Of a stretch of DNA of 6,618 nucleotides, positions 1 to 6,304 are shown piece after piece. The stretch's first letter is position 1. Every line of letters begins with the position of its first letter. This DNA is from an uncultured Clostridia bacterium. Lineage in GTDB: Bacteria > Bacillota > Clostridia > Oscillospirales > Acutalibacteraceae. The notes under the pieces are model-generated. The model did no database searches, was not told where the DNA came from, and was given only the letters and a program-made list of their open reading frames with translations. The position numbers were made by a program, and so were the translations under genes. Location: NCBI GenBank assembly GCA_937912045.1, contig CALDPI010000194.1:1-6618 (forward strand), in the 5' to 3' direction.

Positions 1-676
1 CATTATGATGAATTGCTGCAAATACTACACATAATACTAGTGCAACAATTCCTAATCCACCACCTATAATATGTGATGTCATATTAAATATTTCTTCACC
101 TTTAGTATATGGAAGCCATTCGTAAACCTGACAAACGTTGAGGTTTGCAATCTGCATTTTAACGTCAATCTCGCTATCAATATCCACAACGATATCGGGA
201 CGGAAGGGCGGGTTTTTGAACTCGTCCTCGTTATACATAATTACGGGCATAAAGCGCATTGCAGGCACTTCGGGACATTCGTGCGGTACGGTTAAGAGAT
301 ATGACGCGTCTTGTATGAGTTGTCCGACTGCGCGGTGGTCGGCGTGATAATCGTTCGGTCTATGACCTATAACCACGTCGGGATTATATTCGCGTATGTA
401 GCGGATAAGGCGCTTTCTCGTCGGTAAATCGGCAACAATATTACAGTCATCAATATCCCATACGTCATACTGAATATCAAGAAGTTTCGCAACCGCCGCC
501 GATTCCTCTGCGCGTTTTTTAACGGTTTCTTCGGGTGTCATAATATGGTGGCCGCCGCAACCGTTGCACAAACTTAAAAAGCGTACGTCGTGGGCCGCTT
601 TTTTGAGTTTGCTTGCAAGTCCGCCGCGTTCAAACTCATTATCGTCCTGATGGGCGCCAATCATTAAAAATTTCAT
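1..676 (-). CDS. PIG-L (LmbE-like) family zinc deacetylase, 3' end beyond the window
   Basis: Reads leftward from ATG at 676 and stays open to the left edge (225 codons visible). The N-terminus carries the PIG-L metal motif as AHQDDNE (His9, Asp11, Asp12), and the second motif HRPNDYHADH holds His111 and His114. These are the zinc ligands and catalytic Asp of the family, which removes N-acyl groups from sugar amines and related compounds. The motif VYEWLPY near residue 184 is also typical. The start is supported by AAGGTGA about 5 bases upstream, lying across the racemase stop, so translation is probably coupled. No signal peptide is present; the enzyme should be cytoplasmic. From about residue 196 the sequence stops resembling PIG-L and becomes a glycine-rich hydrophobic stretch (GGGLGIVALVLCVVFAA) with almost only A/T third positions, so the C-terminus may be replaced. 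The family call is firm; the substrate is unknown. Confidence 0.88.
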   Translation of the reverse strand, partial: MKFLMIGAHQDDNEFERGGLASKLKKAAHDVRFLSLCNGCGGHHIMTPEETVKKRAEESAAVAKLLDIQYDVWDIDDCNIVADLPTRKRLIRYIREYNPDVVIGHRPNDYHADHRAVGQLIQDASYLLTVPHECPEVPAMRFMPVIMYNEDEFKNPPFRPDIVVDIDSEIDVKMQIANLNVCQVYEWLPYTKGEEIFNMTSHIIGGGLGIVALVLCVVFAAIHHN

Positions 677-680
677 AAAA

Positions 681-1391
681 TCACCTTTCTCTTGAAAGAC
701 ATTCGCCGCCTGCCGCTATAATGGCACCTTTTGCAAGTTCTAAAGTAGGGTCGCAGGTATTGAAATCAAGGTTATACATATCTTTTGCAAGTGGTAGTTC
801 GGTACAACCCAAAATAAGCGTTTCGCCACCGCGTAACACCAAATTCTCCATTACTTTTTTGGTATCTTCAACGTCATAATCTTTTTTGCCCGCTTTAACA
901 CCTTTATAGATTAAATCCATTATAACCGTTTGTTCGTCCTCTTCGGGCACTATTAGTTCAACACATGAATTTTCGAACACCTTTTGATAAATGCCGCTTT
1001 TTATAGTGCCTTTTGTGGCAAGCAATGCCGCTTTTTTTACACCGTTTTTTATTAGTGATTCGCGTGTTAATTCTATCATATTAAGCACGGGAATTGTAAC
1101 GCTTTTTTGTATTTCTTTATTAAAATAATGTGCGGTATTGCAAGGGATTATAAGAAGGTCAGCACCCATTTTTTCAAGTAGTGTTGCGCTGTTTACGAGT
1201 TGCGGTATGGGGTCTTTACCGTTTTCTAGTATTGCGGCGGTGCGGTCAGGAATTTCGGTATTATTATCAATGAAAACTCGCAGATGTTCTTGGTCTTTTG
1301 CCGCTTTTGTATTTATCACGATTTTTCTGAAAAGGTCTGCCGTTGCAAGCGGCCCCATTCCGCCGATTATACCAATCGCCTTCTTTTTCAT
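681..1391 (-). CDS. Asp/Glu racemase family protein (aspartate racemase-like)
   Basis: A 236-residue protein of full family length. It opens with the signature IGIIGGMGPLATADLF and has both catalytic cysteines of cofactor-independent amino-acid racemases: Cys84 in PCNTAH and Cys196 in GCTELPL. Such enzymes interconvert L- and D-aspartate or glutamate by two-base proton transfer in the cytoplasm; close relatives include YgeA-type broad-specificity racemases, so the exact substrate is not readable. I chose ATG at 1391 because GGTGA sits 7 bases upstream and the protein then begins right at the first beta strand (MKKKAIGIIGG). An in-frame TTG at 1409 would add six residues and has no clear ribosome site. 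The gene is first in a two-gene leftward unit, 4 bases before the PIG-L gene, and is divergent from a LysR regulator that may control it. Confidence 0.93.
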   Translation of the reverse strand: MKKKAIGIIGGMGPLATADLFRKIVINTKAAKDQEHLRVFIDNNTEIPDRTAAILENGKDPIPQLVNSATLLEKMGADLLIIPCNTAHYFNKEIQKSVTIPVLNMIELTRESLIKNGVKKAALLATKGTIKSGIYQKVFENSCVELIVPEEDEQTVIMDLIYKGVKAGKKDYDVEDTKKVMENLVLRGGETLILGCTELPLAKDMYNLDFNTCDPTLELAKGAIIAAGGECLSRER

Positions 1392-1424
1392 AACCCATTC
1401 ACCACACAATAATCTAAATTTTTA

Positions 1425-1453
1425 TTGATTATATCACCGTGCTATGTTATAAT
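1425..1453 (+). promoter_or_regulatory. Sigma-A promoter of the LysR gene
   Basis: TTGATT (1425-1430), a 17-base spacer and TATAAT (1448-1453), with an extended -10 TG at 1445-1446. Transcription would start near 1460, about 45 bases before the regulator ATG. The -35 box overlaps the -10 box of the opposing racemase promoter. Seen directly in the sequence; activity is inferred. Confidence 0.8.
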
Positions 1454-1457
1454 CCAA
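1428..1457 (-). promoter_or_regulatory. Sigma-A promoter of the racemase/PIG-L unit
   Basis: On the minus strand, TTGGAT (1457-1452), an 18-base spacer and TATAAT (1433-1428). Transcription would start near 1421, about 30 bases before the racemase ATG at 1391. It lies face to face on the LysR promoter: each -10 box shares bases with the -35 box of the other. A 7-base dyad, GATTATA (1427-1433) and TATAATC (1448-1454), spans both and is a candidate regulator site, though it partly follows from the two -10 boxes themselves. Confidence 0.72.
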
Positions 1458-1505
1458 TATGTATATTTATATAGTAATTATAACCTTTTGTTATGGGGTG
1501 GTTGT

Positions 1506-2420
1506 ATGTTTAAAAAGATGGATTACGTTTATGCGGTTTACAAGGAAAAGAGTTTTACAAAAGCCGCGGAAAAACTTTTTATATCCCAACCGTGTCTTAG
1601 CGCCGCTATTAAAAAAATTGAGGATGAAATCGGTGTACCGTTGTTTGAACGCCGTTATTCATCCGTGCGCCCTACAAAAATCGGTCTTGAATATATTGCC
1701 GCTATTGAGCAAATCAAGGCAACTCAGCAAGATTTTTTATCAAAAATTCAGGATACCGAGCATTTAAAAAGCGGCTCCGTCACTATTGGTGCCACAAACT
1801 ACGTTATATCATACGTGCTGCCGCTTGTTATTAAAGAGTTTTCAAAACTTTACCCAAAAATTGAAATTAACCTAACCGAAACGAAATCTCTTGAACTTGA
1901 AAAAATGTTGTCTGACGAAGAGATTGACCTGTTTATCGACAGTTTTGATTTCGCACCCACAACCGAAGAGTGTTATCCCCTGCTTAGAGAAAAAATCCTG
2001 CTTGCCGTTCCGTCAAACCTTGAATGTAACAAAGGACTTCAAAAATACAGATACACACCGGGTGGCAAATGTCCCAAAGTTTCGGTAAAGCACTTTGAAA
2101 ACGAAAATTTTATTCTCCTCAAAAACGGAAACAATATGCATAAACACGCAATGCAGATTTTCAAGAAAGCGGATATTGCGCCCAACGTAATATATAAACT
2201 TGACCAGTTAAGCACGGCTTACAATCTTACTATGCTCGGTTCGGGGGTTTGCTTTTTGACCGATACGGTTTTCAAATTCAACCCTGTTCCCGATAATATT
2301 GTTTTGTATAATTTAGAGGAAAGCGAAACACGCACACTTTATATTGCCAAAAAGAAAACCCGCTTTTTATCCCACGCAATGAGCGAATTTATTGAAATAT
2401 CAAAACAAACCATTAAATAG
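1506..2420 (+). CDS. LysR-family transcriptional regulator
   Basis: A 304-residue protein, the usual length for LysR regulators. Residues 1-60 form the winged helix-turn-helix, with SFTKAAEKLFISQPCLS as the DNA-recognition part followed by IKKIEDEIGVPLFERR. Residues about 90-300 are the periplasmic-binding-protein-like effector domain, starting at SGSVTIGATNYV and including the typical late segment LGSGVCFLTD. The start at 1506 is preferred because GGGGTGG lies about 5 bases upstream and the HTH then begins within 16 residues; the frame is open to 1425, but that upstream part overlaps the promoter. It is transcribed away from the racemase/PIG-L unit, and by the usual LysR arrangement it probably represses itself and regulates those genes in response to a small molecule, perhaps an amino acid. 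The effector is not known. Confidence 0.93.
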   Translation: MFKKMDYVYAVYKEKSFTKAAEKLFISQPCLSAAIKKIEDEIGVPLFERRYSSVRPTKIGLEYIAAIEQIKATQQDFLSKIQDTEHLKSGSVTIGATNYVISYVLPLVIKEFSKLYPKIEINLTETKSLELEKMLSDEEIDLFIDSFDFAPTTEECYPLLREKILLAVPSNLECNKGLQKYRYTPGGKCPKVSVKHFENENFILLKNGNNMHKHAMQIFKKADIAPNVIYKLDQLSTAYNLTMLGSGVCFLTDTVFKFNPVPDNIVLYNLEESETRTLYIAKKKTRFLSHAMSEFIEISKQTIK

Positions 2421-2422
2421 AT

Positions 2423-2481
2423 TGGCATACGCGATTTTTAATGTTATAACCTGTATAAAATAATGAGTGAACGCTATGCCA
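2423..2481. repeat. Short inverted repeat TGGCATA / TATGCCA
   Basis: Seven-base arms at 2423-2429 and 2475-2481, separated by 45 bases, directly after the LysR stop. Too short and far apart for a strong RNA hairpin. It could be the ends of a very small decayed element or chance. Confidence 0.25.
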
Positions 2482-2493
2482 AAAAACTAAAGG

Positions 2494-2533
2494 CATAAAA
2501 CCCCACCGTCCAAATAGACGATGGGGTTTTATG
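2494..2533 (+). terminator. Rho-independent terminator after the LysR gene (possibly bidirectional)
   Basis: A 17-base stem with one mismatch (core CCCCACCGTC at 2501-2510, loop CAAATA, core GACGATGGGG at 2517-2526) is flanked by AAAA on the left and TTTT on the right. The lone C/A mismatch becomes a G-U pair in the minus-strand transcript. It sits 73 bases after the LysR stop and before the XRE remnant, so it can end transcription from either side. Confidence 0.75.
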
Positions 2534-2584
2534 TTTGTGTGGCAACAATACCACTGTGGGATAATGTTGTCAAGAGGTGATTTT

Positions 2585-2674
2585 ATGCGATTGAAAGAAA
2601 TTCGTAAATCAAAGGGTATTTCACAACTCAAAATGGCAATGGATTTGAATATGAGCCAAAGCACCCGATCATAA
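2585..2674 (+). pseudogene. Truncated XRE (Cro/CI-type) regulator, N-terminal 29 codons
   Basis: ATG at 2585 follows a good ribosome site (AGAGGTGA, about 4 bases away). The first 26 residues, MRLKEIRKSKGISQ then LKMAMDLNMSQS, match the start of a Cro/CI helix-turn-helix domain, in which a tail like ISRYE would normally follow. Instead the frame goes TRS and stops at 2672-2674, because transposase-like DNA begins at about 2661 in another frame. The DNA-binding fold is incomplete, so a working repressor is unlikely. The intact expression signals in front of it suggest it was a normal gene until a deletion or insertion joined it to the IS fragment. Confidence 0.72.
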
Positions 2675-2942
2675 TACAATAGCAAGATTTCACACAGGCA
2701 GACTGCAAAATATAATAGAAGATCTGTTTGCGCAATTAGTGGCAAAACTATCTTCGTTAGGTGAAATAGAATTAAGAAATCTGTTTGTAGGCGGAACAAA
2801 AATAGAAGCCAATGCCAATAGATACAGCTTTGTATGGAAAAAGAGTGTAGAAAAGAATGGCACAAAATTGGAAGAGAAAATAAAACGCTTACTTGAAGAA
2901 TTAGAAGAAAAATATAAACATAGCTTTTCAAATATTTATTAA
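2661..2942 (+). pseudogene. IS1182-family transposase remnant (internal fragment, catalytic Asp lost)
   Basis: From 2661 the third frame reads APDHNTIARFHTGRL, then a helical stretch, then NLFVGGTKIEANANRYSFVWKK and a lysine/glutamate-rich helical tail ending at TAA 2940-2942. In IS1182-type transposases this block is the start of the DDE domain, where the motif is normally (I/V)DGTKIEANA; here the catalytic Asp is Gly (GGC for GAC). The N-terminal DNA-binding part is absent on the left, and the rest of the catalytic core is absent on the right. No terminal inverted repeats or target duplication could be recognised. It is a dead fragment fused head-on to the XRE remnant, with no start codon of its own worth calling. 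Confidence 0.82.
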
Positions 2943-3151
2943 GCCAAGCAATATTTACTAACCCAAAAAGAAAATTAAAAACAAATACGCAGCACAAAAA
3001 TGCAGAAAGTTCCCTTGAAATTTATAACGGCAATACAAACCAAACGCCTGCAAAAGAAGGATCTTTATTACCATTGACATTTTAATATTTTACAATTAAT
3101 ATGTCAAGATTTGAAAGGCAGGGTTTAGATAAAGGACGGATGATGAAAAAG
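2943..3151. other. A-rich stretch without a recognisable gene
   Basis: Follows the transposase fragment up to the terminator of the hydrolase gene. A short frame ending at TAA 3083-3085 reads SSLEIYNGNTNQTPAKEG near its end and looks faintly protein-like. It has no start or ribosome site and I cannot place it. It is probably more debris of the same rearrangement. Confidence 0.35.
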
Positions 3152-3183
3152 TCCGAGATTCACCTCTTACCGTGAACCTCGGA
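3152..3183 (-). terminator. Rho-independent terminator of the PHP/hydrolase unit
   Basis: On the minus strand TCCGAGGTTCAC (3183-3172), an 8-base loop and GTGAATCTCGGA (3163-3152) form a 12-base stem with a single G-U pair, followed by CTTTTT. It begins 10 bases after the hydrolase stop. In the opposite direction the G-U pair becomes an A/C mismatch and there is no T run, so it favours leftward termination. Confidence 0.85.
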
Positions 3184-3193
3184 TGTTGTTTTG

Positions 3194-5170
3194 CTATTTT
3201 GCCAATATAAATGAAATATCCCATGGATTTATTGTGGGTACATTGATGCACAAATTTTCGTCTTCACGGTGGCAATTAAGGGGAATTTCACCGCCATCGG
3301 GGGTTAAAAGAAATGCTTTAGACATACATCCCTTTACTATAATTTCAAAAGAATTGGTAGTGTCGAGGGAAGCATTAAGCAGCATTATCGCCGCCCTTTG
3401 CCCGTCGGTTCTTATATAGGGTTGAACGCGGGATGGGGCATAGGGGTCTTTCCACCTTAAACGAATAGGGCAATCAAACCATTTTGCAATAGAGCTAAAT
3501 AAATACAGATTGTTTGGGTTGTCTGTGTAGTCCCAAGCGCTAAAGGAGTTAACAACGACCTTACCGCCCAAGGCGTTTTCATATTTTGAAATATAGCACA
3601 TATCTCCCTCACCAAATTTGTCGGCGCGGTAGCCTAGCCATTCAACCTTGTCATTCAGAGGAATAAGGGTGTGGCCCTTACCCATGGGTCTTCTATAGCT
3701 ATACCCTGCAAACTCGCCGTTAAAATGGTGGTCGGTCATAAGGCAAAGCTTGGCAGAATATTCTTTCTTGCTTAGCTTAACGCCTGCCCATTCTTCAAGT
3801 CCCAACTCCTCCAAGGCGGCGAGTGCAGAATCGTCCATATAAACGTTCGAACTAAATACTCTCCTCAATTCCTCGCTGTCTAAGGCAGTAAGTGTTTTTC
3901 CACTGAGCAAAATCGCCGAAGCGTGTTTTGGATCGGCTGTTAGGGCAACCCCGTATGGACCAATTTTTTCAGGCGGGGTAATATCACATTCACCACATCG
4001 GCCATCGGCAAAGGGCTCTTCCTTAAGCCAAGCGTACTCAAACTTTGCTTTAGCAGTCATAAACCAAGAATGTAATGGCCACATTCCGCCCCAACCAAGG
4101 TCTTTGGAAAATTCATAAAACTTTTCCCACCTTGGGCGCAGGGCGTGGAGCTCGTCAATTTCTCTATTAAATCGGCGATCTAAATCTCCGTTCATAGATA
4201 TATGGTTAAATGCAATGCCGCTGCAGCCCGCCATAAGCCCCAAGCTTACCTCGTTTTGCCTGGTGTGGAAAGATTTTGCAAGTTGCCCCTGTGGGTAGCT
4301 ATCTTCTTCCCAATAAATATCTTTTACTGTTTCGGGGTATTCCAAAACCTGTCTGCCAACCTCAAGAATTTTCCACGTAAGCTTGTCCGGCAACCTATCA
4401 GAATAGAGGTCGTGACCGGGGCGACCCCGACGAGACCGTAGAGCCGTCATACATTTTTCAATATAATCACCGGAAAAGGTTGTGTGAGTAGCACCAACCG
4501 TCATCAGTCCTATATCAATATTAGGATCAATCTTATCGACCGCTTCTCTAAGGGCGCTGCAGAGCTTTGCCAGGCGGTCTGCTCCATACGAAGACCAATC
4601 TATTCTCAGGTCACGGTTCTGAGGGTTATTCAGGGCTTCAACCAACTCTTTACGGTTTTTAAAAGCGCCGTTTTTAAAGTTCTTTACACATTCATCGCAA
4701 AAACAAGGATAATTGCCATCCATATGTGTAAAACGCAGATCATCATCTACCCAAATAAAATCTGGGCCGCACTCTGCGAAAATTGTATATTTTTGGCACA
4801 TATAGTAAATGAACTCATCCGACACAGGACAGGCTATGTTCTCTACAACTTCCCCGTCAATGCCCACCATTCGGCGCAAAGACGGGTAATGCATTCTAAC
4901 CGTTTCCCACATTGGGAGCGTTGGCCAAACATTTATGCCCACCGTATAACCCCTTTGGCGGAGCTGATCAAAGCAAACCTTACAAATTTCTGTCTGCTTT
5001 CTTTTATCATCTAAGGGTGTTTCGTCTAAAAAGAAGTCATCTACTGCATAAAAGGCTATCTCGTCAGAAGTATCTTTATGTTTATCGATAAGCCGTAAAA
5101 AACTGTGCCATTTTTCCTTTTCCATTGACAGCATAGGGCTCATTCGCCAAGTTAGTTTAAAGTTGCTCAT
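3194..5170 (-). CDS. GH42-like glycoside hydrolase-family protein (putative, TIM barrel plus trimerisation-like domain)
   Basis: A 658-residue protein with no signal peptide, so cytoplasmic. Residues about 1-360 look like a (beta/alpha)8 barrel: acidic strand ends WVDDDLR (Asp142-144) and IYWEED (Glu288-289) are candidate catalytic sites, a cysteine cluster YPCFCDEC (Cys156, Cys158, Cys161) could bind zinc, and RGRPG at 248-252 is a conserved-looking loop. Residues about 405-500 (ILLSGKTLTALDSEELRRVF, then ALAALEELGL) resemble the amidotransferase-like trimerisation domain of GH42 beta-galactosidases, and the remainder a beta-rich C-terminal domain. ATG at 5170 has AGGAGA 8 bases upstream. 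It lies downstream of the PHP gene and probably shares its transcript. The fold assignment is by pattern only; the family number, substrate and catalytic pair are inferred. It could be an uncharacterised barrel enzyme outside GH42. Confidence 0.7.
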   Translation of the reverse strand: MSNFKLTWRMSPMLSMEKEKWHSFLRLIDKHKDTSDEIAFYAVDDFFLDETPLDDKRKQTEICKVCFDQLRQRGYTVGINVWPTLPMWETVRMHYPSLRRMVGIDGEVVENIACPVSDEFIYYMCQKYTIFAECGPDFIWVDDDLRFTHMDGNYPCFCDECVKNFKNGAFKNRKELVEALNNPQNRDLRIDWSSYGADRLAKLCSALREAVDKIDPNIDIGLMTVGATHTTFSGDYIEKCMTALRSRRGRPGHDLYSDRLPDKLTWKILEVGRQVLEYPETVKDIYWEEDSYPQGQLAKSFHTRQNEVSLGLMAGCSGIAFNHISMNGDLDRRFNREIDELHALRPRWEKFYEFSKDLGWGGMWPLHSWFMTAKAKFEYAWLKEEPFADGRCGECDITPPEKIGPYGVALTADPKHASAILLSGKTLTALDSEELRRVFSSNVYMDDSALAALEELGLEEWAGVKLSKKEYSAKLCLMTDHHFNGEFAGYSYRRPMGKGHTLIPLNDKVEWLGYRADKFGEGDMCYISKYENALGGKVVVNSFSAWDYTDNPNNLYLFSSIAKWFDCPIRLRWKDPYAPSRVQPYIRTDGQRAAIMLLNASLDTTNSFEIIVKGCMSKAFLLTPDGGEIPLNCHREDENLCINVPTINPWDISFILAK

Positions 5171-5186
5171 AAAACCATTCTCCTAA

Positions 5187-5309
5187 TCATATGTAATTTT
5201 TTTCTCTTATTCTGGTAAGTGGTACTACACACCTAACAATATAAATGATTGCAAATATTTCTATAAGCAATGCTATAAGAGAAATTACCTGCTGTGCATA
5301 TACATTATC
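5187..5309 (-). other. 40-codon hydrophobic open frame between the PHP and hydrolase genes
   Basis: In the 134-base gap one minus frame is open from just after a TAA (5312-5310) to TGA at 5189-5187. It encodes a membrane-span-like stretch (VISLIALLIEIFAIIYIV) with a basic tail ending in REKNYI. There is no ATG or GTG; the only common alternative start is TTG at 5270, which has no clear ribosome site. Its beginning overlaps the PHP stop, and its stop lies just before the Shine-Dalgarno site of the hydrolase gene. It may be the tail of a deleted membrane protein gene, or chance in AT-rich DNA. Confidence 0.25.
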
Positions 5310-6102
5310 TTACTATAAACTTATCATCCTCGGACAGATCCAACAGATCTACCGCTTTCTCAAACAGTTGCTTTGAAGTTGCAAAGTCCGCCGGATGATG
5401 TGCATCGCTGCCGCAATAAAACTTACATCCGCATTCCTTGGCAATCTTATAAACTCTTAATATCTCATCGGCTTCTTGGTCCGTAAATTTCAAGTCTGCC
5501 GCATTGAGTTCTATGCCAACTCCAAGTTTTGACGCTCGGCTAAAAAGCCTCTTCATTTCATCTTCAGGTATTAATTTTAAAACTTCTAGATATTCTTCTC
5601 TTGTCGGAGCAATCAACCCACAAGTCAAATGCGCAATACCTACCTTATGAAAAGGTAAGTCCATATTAAGTACGGCATCAAAGTGTTTTATCCAGGCTTT
5701 TGCTCTATTCGCTTCACTCGCCGCTTCTTCTTCAAACAAAGTGTAGCCCTTCATATGAAAATGCGTAGTAGGAATAATTATAAAATCAAATAAATTGTAT
5801 TTTTCTTTTGATAATCCAACTGTCAGATTTCTGTTAAGCTCGGTTTCGCATCCAAACAGAAAACGAATGCCTTCGGCCTGGGGTAAAGGCTTTGCAGATG
5901 CAATATGTTGGTAATTTTGTTTCGAATACCATTCAGATGCACCCTCAACAGCTTCATCCCAAAAATGATCGGTTACACATATAGTTTTTAAACCGTTCTC
6001 TTTTGCATATTGCAAAATTCTTTCGCAGTTCTGTTCGGGATCATTTGAACATAAAGAAAGCTTCGAGTGTATATGTAAATCATTATCAATAACATATTTC
6101 AT
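5305..6102 (-). CDS. PHP-domain metal-dependent phosphoesterase
   Basis: A 265-residue cytoplasmic protein spanning one whole PHP domain. All the usual metal ligands are visible: DLHIHS (His10, His12), TDH (Asp45, His46), GCETEL (Glu86), a histidine pair in THFH (His114, His116), AHLT (His158) and GSDAH (Asp233, His235). The family uses a three-metal site to hydrolyse phosphate mono- or diesters; histidinol phosphatase and nucleotide/oligonucleotide phosphatases are known members, and I cannot say which substrate applies here. ATG at 6102 is chosen because GGTGA lies 6 bases upstream; an in-frame TTG at 6108 would touch that site. A consensus promoter is 26 bases upstream. The gene precedes the GH42-like protein by 134 bases on the same strand with no terminator between, so both may act on the same, perhaps phosphorylated, carbohydrate. 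Confidence 0.9.
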   Translation of the reverse strand: MKYVIDNDLHIHSKLSLCSNDPEQNCERILQYAKENGLKTICVTDHFWDEAVEGASEWYSKQNYQHIASAKPLPQAEGIRFLFGCETELNRNLTVGLSKEKYNLFDFIIIPTTHFHMKGYTLFEEEAASEANRAKAWIKHFDAVLNMDLPFHKVGIAHLTCGLIAPTREEYLEVLKLIPEDEMKRLFSRASKLGVGIELNAADLKFTDQEADEILRVYKIAKECGCKFYCGSDAHHPADFATSKQLFEKAVDLLDLSEDDKFIVR

Positions 6103-6127
6103 TTTCAATCACCGCCAATTTTTATTT

Positions 6128-6156
6128 ATTATACCATATCAACGAGCGGTTGTAAA
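6128..6156 (-). promoter_or_regulatory. Sigma-A promoter of the PHP/hydrolase unit
   Basis: On the minus strand TTTACA (6156-6151), a 17-base spacer and TATAAT (6133-6128), with an extended -10 TG. Transcription should start near 6120, giving a leader of about 18 bases before the ATG at 6102. No comparable promoter is seen directly in front of the hydrolase gene, which supports one transcript for both. Confidence 0.85.
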
Positions 6157-6170
6157 GCATTTTTTTACAA
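6150..6170. promoter_or_regulatory. Candidate operator: inverted repeat over the PHP -35 box
   Basis: TTGTAAA (6150-6156) and TTTACAA (6164-6170) form a perfect 7-base dyad with a 7-base centre. One arm covers the -35 hexamer, a place where a bound dimeric repressor would block polymerase. No regulator gene can be assigned to it, and it does not match the catabolite-repression consensus. Confidence 0.45.
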
Positions 6171-6304
6171 AAATATATTGTTTTTTCAATTACTTCAATA
6201 ATATCCGAAACAAATTCTGAAACATCCAGTGATGCGGCAGATGTGTAGCACTTGCCGCCTGTTTGTGTTGCAAGGGTTGCAAAGGTAGAAATGGTTGAAC
6301 CTTT

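Noticed and set aside
1138..1428. Plus-strand open frame overlapping the racemase start
   Set aside because: Antisense to the conserved racemase N-terminus and catalytic Cys84 region; no ribosome site.
1425..1505. Upstream extension of the LysR frame by 27 codons
   Set aside because: It would begin inside the -35 box of its own promoter, while ATG 1506 has a strong ribosome site and gives the normal family length.
2413..2997. Minus-strand open frame of 194 codons with membrane-like composition
   Set aside because: It lies antisense to the XRE and transposase remnants and the terminator hairpin, has no ribosome site, and its hydrophobic look comes from A-rich DNA read in reverse.
3101..3175. 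Small plus-strand frame of 24 codons before the terminator
   Set aside because: No ribosome site, no known motif, and it runs into the hairpin that ends the opposite gene.
4410..4440. GC-rich GGGGCGACCCC palindrome in the hydrolase gene
   Set aside because: It encodes the conserved-looking RGRPG loop and is explained by codon choice; the stem is too short to suggest a regulatory role.
4484..5014. Plus-strand open frame of 176 codons inside the hydrolase gene
   Set aside because: Antisense shadow of a long coding region with good codon structure on the other strand; no start signals and no recognisable motif.
6103..6108. TTG start for the PHP gene
   Set aside because: The Shine-Dalgarno site GGTGA touches this codon directly; the ATG at 6102 has proper spacing.
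6151..6164. Catabolite-responsive element (CcpA site) at the PHP promoter
   Set aside because: The dyad spacing is 7 bases with an AT-only right half and lacks the central CG of the consensus.
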